Positions 16,462 through 26,680 are shown, counted from the first letter of the stretch. The stretch is DNA of 64,000 nt from Lysinibacillus contaminans (GCF_001278945.1 NZ_LGRV01000003.1:1612001-1676000); one strand, 5' to 3'. Notes: generated by a model not told the origin, from the letters alone. Numbers and translations are program-made.

Positions 16462-18348
16462 TTATCCGTTTACTATTTCGTCTAAATACGACCATCTTTC
16501 AATAAGCTGCTCATATTTTGCATTTAGTTCTTCAAGCTTTGCCGTTAACTCCTGTAACTTTGTAAAATCAGCGCCAGCGTTTGCAATGCCTTCCTCGGCT
16601 TCCATAATCGCCGCTTCTGTTTTTTCAATATCATCCGCCATGGTTTCCCATTCTTTTTGTTCTTTGAATGATAATTTTTTCTTCTCAGTTTTCGGCTTTT
16701 CTATTTTAGATTTTTCTACTTTTGGTGCTTCTGCCTTTACAGCTGATACCTGCTCACGTTTTAGTAAATAATCACTGTAAACATCCAATGATTCCTCAAC
16801 ATGCCCTTGTCCGTCTAACACCCACAGCTTTTTCGCGATTCGATCTAGGAAGAATCGGTCATGGGAAATCGTAATTACGACACCAGGGAAATGCTCGATG
16901 AAATCTTCCAGCACGCCTAACGTTTCGATATCTAAATCATTCGTCGGTTCATCTAGTAATAAAACATTTGGCTGTTCCATTAATAATTTTAATAGGTGCA
17001 GACGCTTACGTTCACCACCGGATAACTTACCAATTGGTGTACCATGTGCATTTAGTGGGAATAAAAAGCGTTCAAGCATTTGTGCAGCAGAAAAACGTAC
17101 ACCAGTTGCATCCGTGATATCATTCGATGCATCACGAATATATTCAATCATGCGTTCTTTTTCATTCATTTTCGGTAATGTCTGTTTAAAATGTGCGATT
17201 TTCACGGTTGAACCGACATGGATTTCACCTGTATCTGGCTGTAATTCCCCCGCTAACATTTTCAATAACGTCGATTTACCAACACCATTGGCACCAATAA
17301 TCCCAATACGATCGCCCTGCTGGAGTATAAATCCAAAATCCTCGACGATTTTTTGCGTACCGAATGCCTTTGTTATTTTTTCAGCCTCTAACACTTTACG
17401 ACCAAGACGAGTAGTTGCTAGTCCCATTTCAAGCGAAACATCATCTGACTTGCGCTCTAAGTTATCTTCAAGATGCTCGAAACGTTGAATACGTGCTTTT
17501 TGTTTCGTCGAACGCGCCTTGGCACCACGACGAATCCATTTTAATTCAGAACGATAACGGTTACGGTCTTTTTGTGCAGAAGCAGCGGCCATTTCCTCAC
17601 GAATTGCACGTGCCTCTAAAAAGTCTCCGTAGTTGCCCGTATGACGATACATTGTTTGGTCAGCAATTTCATAAATATGTGTCGATAACTCATCTAAGAA
17701 ATAACGGTCATGGGTAATGAAAATAACTGCTCCTTTTAAGCGCATCACCATTTCCTGTAGCCACTCTGTAGATTGCACATCTAAATGGTTGGTCGGCTCG
17801 TCTAATAAATAAAGGTCAGCTGGCTCAATTAACACTTTCGCTAATGCGACACGCTTTTGTTGTCCACCTGAAAGCGTCAATACATCCTTATCAAACATTT
17901 CAATACCTAGCTTTGTTAACGCGGTTTTCGCTAATGCATTGACATCCCATGCCTGCTCCTCATCCATGCGATTCTGTAAACTAAATAATGTTTTTTGCAG
18001 ACTTTCAGACGTTGGATTGGCAGCGAGTGCAGCAACTGTATCTTCATATTCACGATTTAGCTTTAAGATTGGTGAATCGCCAGCAAATACTGCTTGAAGT
18101 ACTGTTTCCCCGCCATTAAACGTCGGCTCCTGTGGTAAATAAGCGATTCGATATTTGTTTGGGCGATCTACCTCTATGGAATCTGCCTCTAGTTGACCAG
18201 CTAGTATAGAGAGTAACGTGGATTTACCTGTACCATTAATGCCGATTAATCCAGCACGTTCTCCTTCATAAATTGTAAACTCAATATTGTTAAAGAGCGT
18301 TTTGTCGCCCACTGTTTTCGTTAAATTTTGTACGATTAAATGACTCAT
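16462..18348 (-). CDS. yfmR: ABC-F ribosome-associated ATPase, Uup/YfmR type
   Basis: The 628-residue soluble protein has two ABC domains with Walker A motifs GINGTGKST and GANGVGKST, signatures LSGGQQKR and LSGGERKR, and Walker B segments followed by EPTNHLD and EPTNDLD. An inter-domain linker with ARSTKQKARIQRFEHL sits between them and a charged coiled coil lies at about residues 560-628. That is the Uup/YfmR subgroup of ABC-F proteins, which act on ribosomes rather than in transport; YfmR works alongside EF-P on hard-to-translate sequences. It overlaps ypgQ by one base (TAATG), so the two are translationally coupled. Confidence 0.92.
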   Translation of the reverse strand: MSHLIVQNLTKTVGDKTLFNNIEFTIYEGERAGLIGINGTGKSTLLSILAGQLEADSIEVDRPNKYRIAYLPQEPTFNGGETVLQAVFAGDSPILKLNREYEDTVAALAANPTSESLQKTLFSLQNRMDEEQAWDVNALAKTALTKLGIEMFDKDVLTLSGGQQKRVALAKVLIEPADLYLLDEPTNHLDVQSTEWLQEMVMRLKGAVIFITHDRYFLDELSTHIYEIADQTMYRHTGNYGDFLEARAIREEMAAASAQKDRNRYRSELKWIRRGAKARSTKQKARIQRFEHLEDNLERKSDDVSLEMGLATTRLGRKVLEAEKITKAFGTQKIVEDFGFILQQGDRIGIIGANGVGKSTLLKMLAGELQPDTGEIHVGSTVKIAHFKQTLPKMNEKERMIEYIRDASNDITDATGVRFSAAQMLERFLFPLNAHGTPIGKLSGGERKRLHLLKLLMEQPNVLLLDEPTNDLDIETLGVLEDFIEHFPGVVITISHDRFFLDRIAKKLWVLDGQGHVEESLDVYSDYLLKREQVSAVKAEAPKVEKSKIEKPKTEKKKLSFKEQKEWETMADDIEKTEAAIMEAEEGIANAGADFTKLQELTAKLEELNAKYEQLIERWSYLDEIVNG

Positions 18349-18968
18349 TATGCTTTGCCTTCTCTTTCTTTTTGTAATTGCTCTAAAAAGCTTACCATAA
18401 ATTGATGGCGTTCTTCAGCCATTTGCTTCCCTTTGTCTGTTGTCATTAAATCTTTCAACAACAATAGCTTTTCGTAAAAATGCGTCACAGATGAAGTATT
18501 TTTGCTACGGTACTCTTCCTCTGACATTTCAGTACGTACTTCTTCAGCTTCATCGTATAGTTTGCGACCCTTCGCACCACCGTAAGCAAAAGTACGTGCA
18601 ATGCCAACAGCTCCGATAGCATCTAAACGATCCGCATCTCGCACAATCTTGGCTTCAACAGAAGTTGCCTCCAGTTCATGGCCTCCGTTAAACGATACCT
18701 GTGCAATACAATCTCGAATATGCTGCTTTTTCTCCTCGCTAATCTGTAGCTCGGAAATCAGTTTCTCTTCTTGCTCTTTACTATCGGTATATTTTTTATC
18801 ACTTACATCATGTAAAAGTACAGCTATTTTCACGACCTCAGCGTCAGCACCAGGCTCTGTATGTAAAATCGCTAACGCATTTTGATAAACGCGCTCTATA
18901 TGTTGAAAGTCATGACTAGCATCGAATCTCTCGTAAATCCCTCGTACGTTTTCAACTAATTCTTTCAT
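18348..18968 (-). CDS. ypgQ: HD-domain phosphohydrolase, YpgQ family
   Basis: The 206-residue product is an HD phosphohydrolase: first metal His in SHDFQHIERV (about residue 19), the HD dyad in LLHDVSDKKY (about 53-54), and a later DADRLDAIGA Asp. B. subtilis YpgQ is a nucleoside-triphosphate pyrophosphohydrolase of this type; the same reaction is likely here. It leads a three-gene minus-strand unit ypgQ-yfmR-ypgR; in B. subtilis ypgQ and ypgR are also close. Confidence 0.87.
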   Translation of the reverse strand: MKELVENVRGIYERFDASHDFQHIERVYQNALAILHTEPGADAEVVKIAVLLHDVSDKKYTDSKEQEEKLISELQISEEKKQHIRDCIAQVSFNGGHELEATSVEAKIVRDADRLDAIGAVGIARTFAYGGAKGRKLYDEAEEVRTEMSEEEYRSKNTSSVTHFYEKLLLLKDLMTTDKGKQMAEERHQFMVSFLEQLQKEREGKA

Positions 18969-19697
18969 AAATTACACTCATTCCTTTCCCTTTTTATATT
19001 ATACTGTATTGCCAGCATCTATTGATAAACATCCACCCTGATTGTACAACAAAAGAAAATTCAAACTTTAATTGATAACGTTGAAGATATCAATTGACTT
19101 ATTATTCTGAATATTGTAATATGAAATTACAGAACAGTTCCACACGTTCTGTACTCTCACTTTTTGAGTGGTGTAAAAGTTCTATGCACGAGTAAGATTG
19201 TTAATGCAAGGTTTTAAACCTTCAACGGGGATTCCAAATGTTTATTGTTTTACGCTTTCAAATCATGAACAAATTAAAGTGAACACTTTCCCTTAGCAAT
19301 TAGAAATTGTAGTACTGCATAGTCTACGTACAACACTAAAATAAGTGAACAACGAGTAAGATTTGTTATCATGACCAAGTAGGATTTGACTAAATCGTAG
19401 TAATAGTGTGGTTGATTTAACGCTTAATTGACGTTACCTTCTTATGTTCTTCAATTTGAATATGTGTGAACGTAGCTTCTCGATTTAATGCTTAAATTGG
19501 TCACCAACTAACTTCTATGATTTTGCCAGCCATCCGTATTATCCGAGTCATGATTGCAAAAAAGAAATGTCGTTTAGGCAACGATTTTTACCGAAAATAA
19601 GAAAATATTTTGTAAGCGCATGCTTTAGAACGTATCGCGTTAGAAGGAAGTAGGAAATAAGTTGATGTTACGTAATACCCTCCCGTTGAAGGAACAA
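18969..19697. other. Long intergenic stretch with no recognisable gene
   Basis: About 730 bp without a supported gene. Short open stretches exist on both strands but none has an RBS, family motif or convincing length. The near-repeat ACGAGTAAGATT occurs twice (about 19188 and 19350). It may be a decayed gene, but I cannot say which. Confidence 0.4.
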
Positions 19698-19740
19698 TAA
19701 AAGCTGCCCATCTAGAAATTAGATGTTGGCAGCTTTTATT
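19698..19740 (+). terminator. Terminator-like hairpin
   Basis: Stem AAAGCTGCC/GGCAGCTTT with an inner CATCTA/TAGATG extension and trailing T-rich DNA. The gene it once served is not evident. Confidence 0.65.
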
Positions 19741-19758
19741 TTTTCTAAACTTTAATAT

Positions 19759-20026
19759 GGCTCTTTACCAAAATATGTGCTTGACTTAAAAACTATGTAA
19801 GCACATGGAACGAAAGGCGGCGACTCCTTGGGGATTAGCGAACAGCTTGAGACCCCGCAGGAGCGGTGTTTTTTGCGACGAAAGCAAAGCGTCAGGAGTA
19901 TAAGTGACGAGGAGGCTCAAGGCTCGCCCCCAGGAAGCTCTTGCTCTGCGCGAAAACGAAGCGTCGGCGGCAAAGCGTCCGCCTGTAGTGGAATGTGCTG
20001 TCAAGTGCAGATTTTGTTCTAGAGCC
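19759..20026. mobile_element. MITE-like element with ISL3-type ends and GC-rich cargo
   Basis: Imperfect 27-bp terminal inverted repeats (about 21/27 matches) bound a 268-bp element: left end GGCTCTTTACCAAAATATGT, right end (complement) GGCTCTAGAACAAAATCTGC, both ending CTTGAC. ISL3-family IS ends also begin GGCTCTTT. The interior carries one copy of the GC-rich repeat family (GACTCCTTGGGGATTAGCG ... GAGACCCCGCAGGAGCG). No transposase is encoded. Flanks TTTAATAT and TTTAAAAG could be a decayed 8-bp duplication. Confidence 0.7.
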
Positions 20027-20087
20027 TTTAAAAGTATTATTGATATTTATTAAGAGTAATATAAATTTCTTTAATAGCTAGTAGTTG

Positions 20088-20218
20088 CTTGGCGCGGAAG
20101 TGCGAGACTCCTACGGGAAACCGAGACAGTTGAGACCCCGCAGGAGTGAAGAATGAACGACGAGGAGGCTTGACGCTCGCCCGTGGAAAGCGAGTGCTGG
20201 AGCGGAAAGCAGCTACCA
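20088..20218 (+). repeat. GC-rich Bacillales intergenic repeat
   Basis: A 130-bp copy of the GC-rich family: GCGAGACTCCTACGGGAAAC, GAGACCCCGCAGGAGTG, GACGAGGAGGCTTGACGC, CGTGGAAAGCGAGTGCTGG and AGCGGAAAGCAGC. It stands 60 bp after the MITE-like element in the same orientation. Open frames across it are artefacts of base composition. Confidence 0.85.
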
Positions 20219-20291
20219 CTTTATTAGATGGGGATAAATGTTTGTAAATTTGAAGATTGTGAGTAATCATTTATTAGTAGGTTCAATTGTA

Positions 20292-20744
20292 TTACCCTAA
20301 TGGTGTAGTACAACACTTAGTGGTTTTTTGCATACTCTTATTCAGTAATTGAATAGAACGTATAACCATCTCTTTCTCTTCTTGACTCATGTTAGAGAAA
20401 ACATCATCTAAATACTGATTCATTTGTTGATTGATGTTTTCTGCAACTTCTTTTCCTTCCTCGGTGAGTGATAAAATGGAAATTCTCCGGTCTTTCGGAT
20501 CAGGTTTTTTAGAAATTAGATTTAGTTTGATTAACGATTGTACCTGTCTACTAAAGGTTGTAATGTCTGTACCTAAACTTTCTGCCACTTGTTGGATAGA
20601 AGGTTGATACTGATGTTCAACCTCATATAGAATGTGACTCTGTACAAGAGAAATATTGTGACCACAAGCTTGACAACAATCTTTATTTAAAAAGCCAAAG
20701 CGTCGACTAAAGACTTGGAAAAGCTCTCGTAAATTTTGTTCCAC
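20292..20744 (-). CDS. Cysteine-rich MarR-family regulator, possible thiol or metalloid sensor
   Basis: The 150-residue product has a MarR fold (recognition helix TDITTFSRQVQSLIK, wing KKPDPKDRRISILSLTEEG). Unusually it carries an N-terminal CCxxC cluster (Cys23, Cys24, Cys27) and a C-terminal CC pair (Cys144, Cys145) before TTPLG. Such paired clusters fit a thiol-, oxidant- or soft-metal-sensing regulator, but the signal is inference. It is divergent from a MATE exporter and GshF. A 25-bp near-perfect palindrome in the shared promoter region is the likely operator. Confidence 0.85.
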   Translation of the reverse strand: MEQNLRELFQVFSRRFGFLNKDCCQACGHNISLVQSHILYEVEHQYQPSIQQVAESLGTDITTFSRQVQSLIKLNLISKKPDPKDRRISILSLTEEGKEVAENINQQMNQYLDDVFSNMSQEEKEMVIRSIQLLNKSMQKTTKCCTTPLG

Positions 20745-20814
20745 TACAAATCACCTCTTTTTTTGTACGTTGTATAACCCTTGTAAGTTACGAATATTAT
20801 TTTGAATATAAAAC

Positions 20815-20839
20815 AATTATTTGCAAATTGCAAGTAATT
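20815..20839. promoter_or_regulatory. Predicted MarR operator between marR and MATE-gshF
   Basis: Two 12-bp arms, AATTATTTGCAA and TTGCAAGTAATT, around one central base; 11 of 12 positions pair. It overlaps a TTGCAA that could be the -35 of the MATE-gshF promoter (-10 candidates GATAAT or TAATAT at 20843-20850). Binding would block that promoter. Confidence 0.75.
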
Positions 20840-20904
20840 GCTGATAATATAAGGTACAGCTACTATTATTAACTTTTCACACTACATGTTTTCGAGGAAT
20901 GCAC

Positions 20905-22227
20905 ATGAAAAAAATTGATTTAACTACTGGGAAAGAACTTTCAGTTATCCCCCTTTTGTCTATACCGTTAATAGGAAGTTCCTTATTACAATTTTTATAT
21001 AACTTTATTGATATGCTCTTTGTTGGTGGACTCGGGCCTGATGCTATTGCATCTGTGGGATCTGCAAGTTTTTTTATTAACTTAGGGTATTCAATCCAAG
21101 CAATGATTGTTGTTGGTGGAAGTATAAAAATTGCTCATTCAATTGGAAGTAAAAATGATTTAGAGAGTACCTCCTATATCGGGATTTCCCTGTTTTTAAA
21201 CTTACTCATAGGAATTTTAACGATACTCGGATTCTTATTCTTTGGAAATCAACTTTTAGGCTTTTTGGACTTACAAAATCATGCCGTTCAATTCAATGCC
21301 TACCAATACTTAGCCATATCTGGATTTGCACTGTTTTTTTCTTATTTCAACACATTTTTCATTAGAATGTTTAGTAGTTTCGGGAATAATAAACAGAGCT
21401 TCTATATTAGTGCTTTTGGACTTTTACTTAATATCATTCTAGATCCAATTTTCATCTATACATTGGAATGGGGAGTAATTGGGGCCGCAATTGCCACGTT
21501 AATAGCACAATTACTTATGTTTATTTTGTTTATATATCTAGCCAGAAAAATTTTATTTCAAAAAGATATTATTAAAATAAATTACCATAAAGCATTAGAA
21601 ATAATAAAACTAGGCATTCCAATGTCAACACAACGTGTACTTTTTACCGTAATAAACATTATTTTAGCTAAATTTATCGCTTCTTATGGAACAGATGCAG
21701 TTGCTGCACAAAAAATTGGTCTACAAATTGAATCTGTTACTTTTATTGTAATGGGGAGCTTAAATGGCGCTGTAAGCAGCTTTATCGGTCAAAACTTCGG
21801 AGCAAAAAAGTATCTTAGAATCCTAAATGGTTACCGTATAAGTTTACTGTTAGGCGTTTCATATGCCCTTCTCACGAGCGTAGTCTTTATCTTCTTCTCT
21901 GAGGAATTAGCTCAACTATTTACTAACGATACAGAGACGATTGCTATCACATCATCCTATTTAATCATTATAGGCTTATCTCAAATATTCATGGCTATGG
22001 AGATGATTTGCAATGGTGTATATACAGGTATAGGACTTCCTAAAATACCTTCAACTATATCAATTGTGTTTACTCTTATGCGAATACCTTTAGCATTATT
22101 CCTTATTCCTATCTTCGGATTAAACGGTATTTGGTTGAGCATCGCAATATCTTCTTTTGTAAAAGGCATATTATCAATCGTAATTTTAAACGTACTATTT
22201 AGGAGGAAATACAAAAATGAGATGTAG
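20905..22227 (+). CDS. MATE-family efflux transporter
   Basis: The 440-residue product has about twelve transmembrane segments in two repeats. Family segments include PLIGSSLLQFLYNFIDMLFVGGLG at the start of the first bundle and the second-bundle equivalent GIPMSTQRVLFTVINIILAKF. These antiporters export drugs, organic cations or metabolites. Start 20905 has GAGGA seven bases upstream; an ATG two codons earlier is too close. It overlaps gshF by 11 bp, so the exporter and glutathione synthesis are expressed together. Confidence 0.9.
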   Translation: MKKIDLTTGKELSVIPLLSIPLIGSSLLQFLYNFIDMLFVGGLGPDAIASVGSASFFINLGYSIQAMIVVGGSIKIAHSIGSKNDLESTSYIGISLFLNLLIGILTILGFLFFGNQLLGFLDLQNHAVQFNAYQYLAISGFALFFSYFNTFFIRMFSSFGNNKQSFYISAFGLLLNIILDPIFIYTLEWGVIGAAIATLIAQLLMFILFIYLARKILFQKDIIKINYHKALEIIKLGIPMSTQRVLFTVINIILAKFIASYGTDAVAAQKIGLQIESVTFIVMGSLNGAVSSFIGQNFGAKKYLRILNGYRISLLLGVSYALLTSVVFIFFSEELAQLFTNDTETIAITSSYLIIIGLSQIFMAMEMICNGVYTGIGLPKIPSTISIVFTLMRIPLALFLIPIFGLNGIWLSIAISSFVKGILSIVILNVLFRRKYKNEM

Positions 22228-24514
22228 TCTATTTTCCAATCTTTCAAATAAACAAATATTAGATGCTAACTTCGGGATTGAAAGAGAAGGATTGCGTGTT
22301 ACTAGCAGAGGTATACTTTCTTTAACCCCTCACCCTGAAGTTTTTGGTGATAAAAAAGAAAACCCTTATATCACGACCGATTTTTCTGAAAGTCAATTAG
22401 AGTTTGTCACACCAGTATTTCATAATACAAGTGATGCCATTGATTTTTTGGATTCTTTGTATAACATAGCTGCATTGGAACTGGATAATGAGTTTATTTG
22501 GCCACAATCGATGCCTGCTGTAACGCCAGAAGATCAAGATATTCCAATCGCTACTTTCTCTAATCATGGAAAAGATGAGCGCTATCGGGCGTATTTAGAA
22601 CAAAAATATGGAGGAAAAAAACAACTAATTTCAGGTATCCATATCAATTTCTCTTTAGGTGAAAAATTGATAGAAGCTTTATATAGCAAATCTAAAAAGC
22701 AAATTTCACTACATGATTTTAAACAAAAACTATATTTAAAACTTACGCGTAACTATTTACGTTATCATTGGCTTTTAGTATATTTTCTCGGTGCCACAAA
22801 TATTATTCATAAAACATATGAACAACAGTGTGTAGAAAAACTTCAAGAAATTTCTGGGGAAACGTACTCTAATGAAAAAGCAATCTCCTATAGAAACAGT
22901 ATCTGTGGTTATCAAAATAAAGAATTCATTCGACTCGATTATTCTTCCATTGATCATTATGTTCATTCAATAAATTCTTATATTCATAAAGGTGTGCTTG
23001 AAGATATAAGGGAGTTATATTCACAAATACGCTTAAAAAGTAAAGGAACCCCCTACTCGGGTGAAAATTTACTTAACAATGGTATTGAATATTTAGAGAT
23101 TCGCACGATCGATATTAATCCTTTTGTAAAGAGTGGATTATCTGTTGAGGACCTAAATTTCATACATCTATTTTTATTATATTGTTTAGAAAAAGACGAA
23201 CCTATATATGATGATTGGCAACTTGAGAGTGAACAAAACAGCAAAAAGGTAGCTATTGAAGGACAAAATCTTCAACTAGCTCTCCTTCAAAATGGTTCAA
23301 CCACTTCATTACAAAGTTGGGGTATTGACATTATTCATGAACTTCTTGAGATGAATCAACAGTACGGACTCCCCTTTACTAATCTGCTCAAAGAAAAAGA
23401 GGAATTACTAACTGACTATCAAAAGACATATTCTTATCGCCTTGCTAGACTATGCAAAGAAAAAGGTTTTATAAAAACTCATTTGGAACTAGCAAAAAAA
23501 CATAAAAAAGAAGCTTTCTTAGAACGATTCAAGTTAAAGCCTTATACAGATATGGAGCTTTCCACTCAAATACTTTTGAAAGAAAGTATTAAAAGGGGTA
23601 TTCATTTCCACATTTTAGATCGAAAAGAGAATTTTATAGAATTAACCAAAGGGGAAAATAAACAATACATTAAACAAGCAACCAAAACAAGTAAAGATCA
23701 GTATGTCGCTGTATTAATCATGGAAAATAAAAGTGTGACTAAGCAAATTCTTAAGAGAAATAACATCGTTGTTCCTGAAGGCGATGAGTTTTTCGATATT
23801 ACTTCTGCTAAGGAATCACTTGGTAGTTGGATTGGTGTCCCACTTGTCATAAAACCGAAATCAACAAATTTTGGTTTAGGCATATCGATTTTTCCGAATG
23901 GGGCGCATGAAGAAGATTTAATCAAAGGTTTAGAAATAGCTTTTAGTGAAGATTCCACTATTCTTATTGAACCTTTTATTAAAGGAAAAGAATATCGTTT
24001 CCTCGTGATTGGCGATGAAACAGTTGCTGTCTTGCATAGAGTCCCTGCCAATGTTACGGGAGATGGCACATCAACGATTCAACAACTAATCAGCCAAAAA
24101 AACGAAGATCCATTAAGAGGTAAAGGGTACAAAACCCCTTTGGAGAAGATTGAAATAGATGAAAACATGAAGCTCTTCTTGCAACAAAAAGGACTTACAA
24201 TTTATACAGTTCTTCCTAAAGGTGAATGTCAATATTTACGTGAGAACTCTAATATCTCAACTGGTGGAGACAGTATTGATGTTACAGATCAAGTACCAGA
24301 AGTATTTAAACAAATTGCTGTTGAAGCATCACAAGCAGTAGGCGCAAAGATTTGTGGAGTGGATATGATGATAGAAGATTTTGAAGATGAACACTCTTCT
24401 TATGCAATTATCGAATTGAATTTTAATCCTGCAATCCATATTCATTCTTACCCCTACCAAGGGACAGAAAGAAATGTAGCAATAAAAATCCTTGAACTTG
24501 TTGAATTAATTTAA
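22217..24514 (+). CDS. gshF: Bifunctional glutamate-cysteine ligase/glutathione synthetase
   Basis: The 765-residue product is a GshF (GshAB) fusion. The N-terminal half (about 1-390) is a gamma-glutamylcysteine ligase with GIEREGLRV near the start, the substrate segment TDFSESQLEFVTP and EIRTIDINPF. The C-terminal half (about 480-765) is an ATP-grasp domain with VIKPKSTNFGLGI, EPFIKGKEYRFLVI, GDGTSTI and IELNFNPAIHIHSYP. It should make glutathione from Glu, Cys and Gly in two ATP-driven steps. Length is normal for the family. AGGAGG lies nine bases before the ATG. GshF is best known from Listeria and Lactobacillales; many Bacillales use bacillithiol instead. Confidence 0.95.
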   Translation: MRCSLFSNLSNKQILDANFGIEREGLRVTSRGILSLTPHPEVFGDKKENPYITTDFSESQLEFVTPVFHNTSDAIDFLDSLYNIAALELDNEFIWPQSMPAVTPEDQDIPIATFSNHGKDERYRAYLEQKYGGKKQLISGIHINFSLGEKLIEALYSKSKKQISLHDFKQKLYLKLTRNYLRYHWLLVYFLGATNIIHKTYEQQCVEKLQEISGETYSNEKAISYRNSICGYQNKEFIRLDYSSIDHYVHSINSYIHKGVLEDIRELYSQIRLKSKGTPYSGENLLNNGIEYLEIRTIDINPFVKSGLSVEDLNFIHLFLLYCLEKDEPIYDDWQLESEQNSKKVAIEGQNLQLALLQNGSTTSLQSWGIDIIHELLEMNQQYGLPFTNLLKEKEELLTDYQKTYSYRLARLCKEKGFIKTHLELAKKHKKEAFLERFKLKPYTDMELSTQILLKESIKRGIHFHILDRKENFIELTKGENKQYIKQATKTSKDQYVAVLIMENKSVTKQILKRNNIVVPEGDEFFDITSAKESLGSWIGVPLVIKPKSTNFGLGISIFPNGAHEEDLIKGLEIAFSEDSTILIEPFIKGKEYRFLVIGDETVAVLHRVPANVTGDGTSTIQQLISQKNEDPLRGKGYKTPLEKIEIDENMKLFLQQKGLTIYTVLPKGECQYLRENSNISTGGDSIDVTDQVPEVFKQIAVEASQAVGAKICGVDMMIEDFEDEHSSYAIIELNFNPAIHIHSYPYQGTERNVAIKILELVELI

Positions 24515-24522
24515 GAACAAAG

Positions 24523-24553
24523 AAAATCGTAGCGAAATTCGTTGCGATTTTTC
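24523..24553 (+). terminator. Terminator of MATE-gshF
   Basis: Stem AAAATCG-AGCGAA/TTCG-TGCGATTTT followed by TTTCT, nine bases after the gshF stop. Confidence 0.85.
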
Positions 24554-24558
24554 TATAA

Positions 24559-24590
24559 TAAAAAGCCACCTCAATAATTTGAGATGACTC
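24559..24590 (-). terminator. Terminator of fhs
   Basis: On the minus strand a CATCTCAAATTATTGAGGTG stem is followed by GGCTTTTTA, just after the fhs stop. Confidence 0.8.
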
Positions 24591-24604
24591 TTGTAATTTC
24601 TTAT

Positions 24605-26284
24605 TTAGAACAATCCTACCGCATTCCCGTCGTTATCAACATCCATACGTAGTGCAGCTGGTGCTTTTGGTAATCCTGGCATTGTCATGATGTCACCAGT
24701 TAGGCACACTAAGAAGCCTGCGCCAAGTTTTGGAATGACTTCACGAATTGTAATTGTAAAGCCTTCTGGTCGACCAAGTAAACTTGGTTGGTCAGATAAA
24801 GAATATTGTGTTTTTGCCATACATATCGGCAGAACGTCCCAACCGAATTTTTCGATTTGAGCAATTTGTTTTTTCGCTTGATCTGTAAAGTTAACGTCTT
24901 TTCCACCGTATACTTTTTGCACGATTGTACGTACTTTTTCTTCAATCGAATCTGTTACTTCATATAATGGTGCGAAGTTATTTTCTTCCTCAATTACAGC
25001 TAGCACTTGCTCAGCTAGTGCAATACCACCTTTTCCGCCCTCTTCCCAGACGTTAGTGCGAGCAATACGTACATTTTGCTCTTTGCACCAGTTCAGAACC
25101 GCTTCAAGCTCAGCTTCTGTATCTGTGATGAAACGATTTAATGCAATGATCGGTTCAACGCCAAATGCACGAACTGTTTCCACATGTTTCGCTAAGTTTG
25201 CGATACCTTTTAATAGTGCATCTACGTTTTCTCCAACTAGTTCTGTTTTCGCAACGCCACCATGCATTTTAAGCGCACGGATTGTAGCTACAATTACGAC
25301 TGCACTCGGTTTAAAGCCAGCTTCGCGCGCTTTAATGTTCATGAACTTTTCAGCACCTAAGTCAGCAGCAAAACCTGCTTCTGTTACAACGATATCTGCT
25401 AATTTACGAGCGGTTTGAGTCGCCATAATTGAGTTACAGCCATGTGCGATATTCGCAAATGGGCCACCGTGAATAATCGCAGGCGTGCCTTCTAACGTTT
25501 GTACTAAGTTTGGCTTGAATGCGTCTTTTAACAGTAGCGTTAATGCGCCTTCTACTTGTAAATCACGAACAAATACAGGCTCACGATTGAATGTGTAACC
25601 AATAACGATATTTGATAAACGTTCACGTAAATCATCAATACTTGTTGCTAAGCAGAACACAGCCATAATTTCCGATGCAACCGTAATGTCAAAGCCGTCC
25701 TCACGTGGCATTCCTTGAACAGGACCACCTAGACCAACTACGACTTTACGAAGTGCGCGGTCATTTAAATCCATTACTCGTTTCCAAATGATACGACGAG
25801 GATCAATGTTTAATACATTGCCTTGGTGAATATGATTGTCGATAAAGGCTGATAATGCATTATTGGCTGTTGTGATTGCATGAAGGTCTCCAGTAAAGTG
25901 CAAGTTAATGTCCTCCATTGGGACAACCTGTGCGTAGCCGCCACCAGTTGCGCCACCTTTAACGCCCATGACTGGACCTAATGAAGGTTCACGTAAAGCC
26001 ACCATTACATTTTTATTTAATTGGTGTATGGCATCTGCCAGACCAACAGTAACCGTTGATTTCCCTTCGCCCGCTGGTGTTGGGCTAATCGCTGTCACTA
26101 AGACAACTTTTGCGTCTGCAGCCTGTGCTACAATTTTTAATGGGTCGATTTTTGCTTTATAACGACCATATTGCTCTAGCGCATCCTCGGGAATACCCGC
26201 TGCTTTCGCAATTTCTGTAATAGGCCTCATAACTGCTTGACTAGCAATTTCTAAATCTGATAATGGTTTATTTGTTGTTGTCAT
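24605..26284 (-). CDS. fhs: Formate-tetrahydrofolate ligase
   Basis: The 559-residue product is 10-formyltetrahydrofolate synthetase. It shows the ATP-binding loop [36 protein letters not shown], the segment [22 protein letters not shown] and the C-terminal [18 protein letters not shown]. It makes 10-formyl-THF from formate, THF and ATP for one-carbon metabolism. Full length for the family. The RBS before ATG 26284 is moderate (AGTAGG). It is a single-gene unit ended by the hairpin at 24559-24590. Confidence 0.96.
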   Translation of the reverse strand: MTTTNKPLSDLEIASQAVMRPITEIAKAAGIPEDALEQYGRYKAKIDPLKIVAQAADAKVVLVTAISPTPAGEGKSTVTVGLADAIHQLNKNVMVALREPSLGPVMGVKGGATGGGYAQVVPMEDINLHFTGDLHAITTANNALSAFIDNHIHQGNVLNIDPRRIIWKRVMDLNDRALRKVVVGLGGPVQGMPREDGFDITVASEIMAVFCLATSIDDLRERLSNIVIGYTFNREPVFVRDLQVEGALTLLLKDAFKPNLVQTLEGTPAIIHGGPFANIAHGCNSIMATQTARKLADIVVTEAGFAADLGAEKFMNIKAREAGFKPSAVVIVATIRALKMHGGVAKTELVGENVDALLKGIANLAKHVETVRAFGVEPIIALNRFITDTEAELEAVLNWCKEQNVRIARTNVWEEGGKGGIALAEQVLAVIEEENNFAPLYEVTDSIEEKVRTIVQKVYGGKDVNFTDQAKKQIAQIEKFGWDVLPICMAKTQYSLSDQPSLLGRPEGFTITIREVIPKLGAGFLVCLTGDIMTMPGLPKAPAALRMDVDNDGNAVGLF

Positions 26285-26373
26285 TATGATACCTACTTTC
26301 TCTATTGTTCACACTCAATTATAAGCTATTTTGAAATTAATCAAAGTCAATTATGCAAAATTTCGACAATCAT

Positions 26374-26402
26374 TTGACAACTCCCCTCAATTCCTGTATC
26401 TT
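26374..26402 (+). promoter_or_regulatory. Promoter of the cold-shock gene
   Basis: TTGACA (26374-26379) and TATCTT (26397-26402) with a 17-bp spacer. The resulting leader is about 70 bases. Confidence 0.7.
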
Positions 26403-26475
26403 CTAAGAGAAAATGCAATTATCACATTTTTCAAAATACAATACTTATTTTCAAGCGCATTGGAGGCGAACGCTT

Positions 26476-26676
26476 ATGCAACAAGGAATCGTAAAGTGGT
26501 TCAACAACGAAAAGGGTTATGGATTTATTGAATGTGATGATGGAGAAGATGTATTCGTACATTTTACGGGCATTCAAGAAGAAGGCTTCCGAACACTTGA
26601 AGATGGACAAAAAGTATCATTTGATGTAATTGAGGGTATTCGTGGTCCTCAAGCATCTAATGTGGTGAAATTATAA
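26476..26676 (+). CDS. Cold-shock protein (CspA/B/D family)
   Basis: The 66-residue product is a single cold-shock OB-fold with RNP1 KGYGFIE and RNP2 VFVHF, the RNA-binding surface of the family. It should bind single-stranded RNA and melt structure. Start 26476 follows GGAGG and gives the normal family length; a longer upstream frame has no support. The 70-base leader may be regulatory, as in other csp genes, but no specific element is identified. A strong terminator follows. Confidence 0.93.
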   Translation: MQQGIVKWFNNEKGYGFIECDDGEDVFVHFTGIQEEGFRTLEDGQKVSFDVIEGIRGPQASNVVKL

Positions 26677-26680
26677 GCAT

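Noticed and set aside
19786..20270. ORFs across the 19.8-20.3 kb repeats
   Set aside because: Composition artefacts of GC-rich repeats; same frames occur in other copies without conservation.
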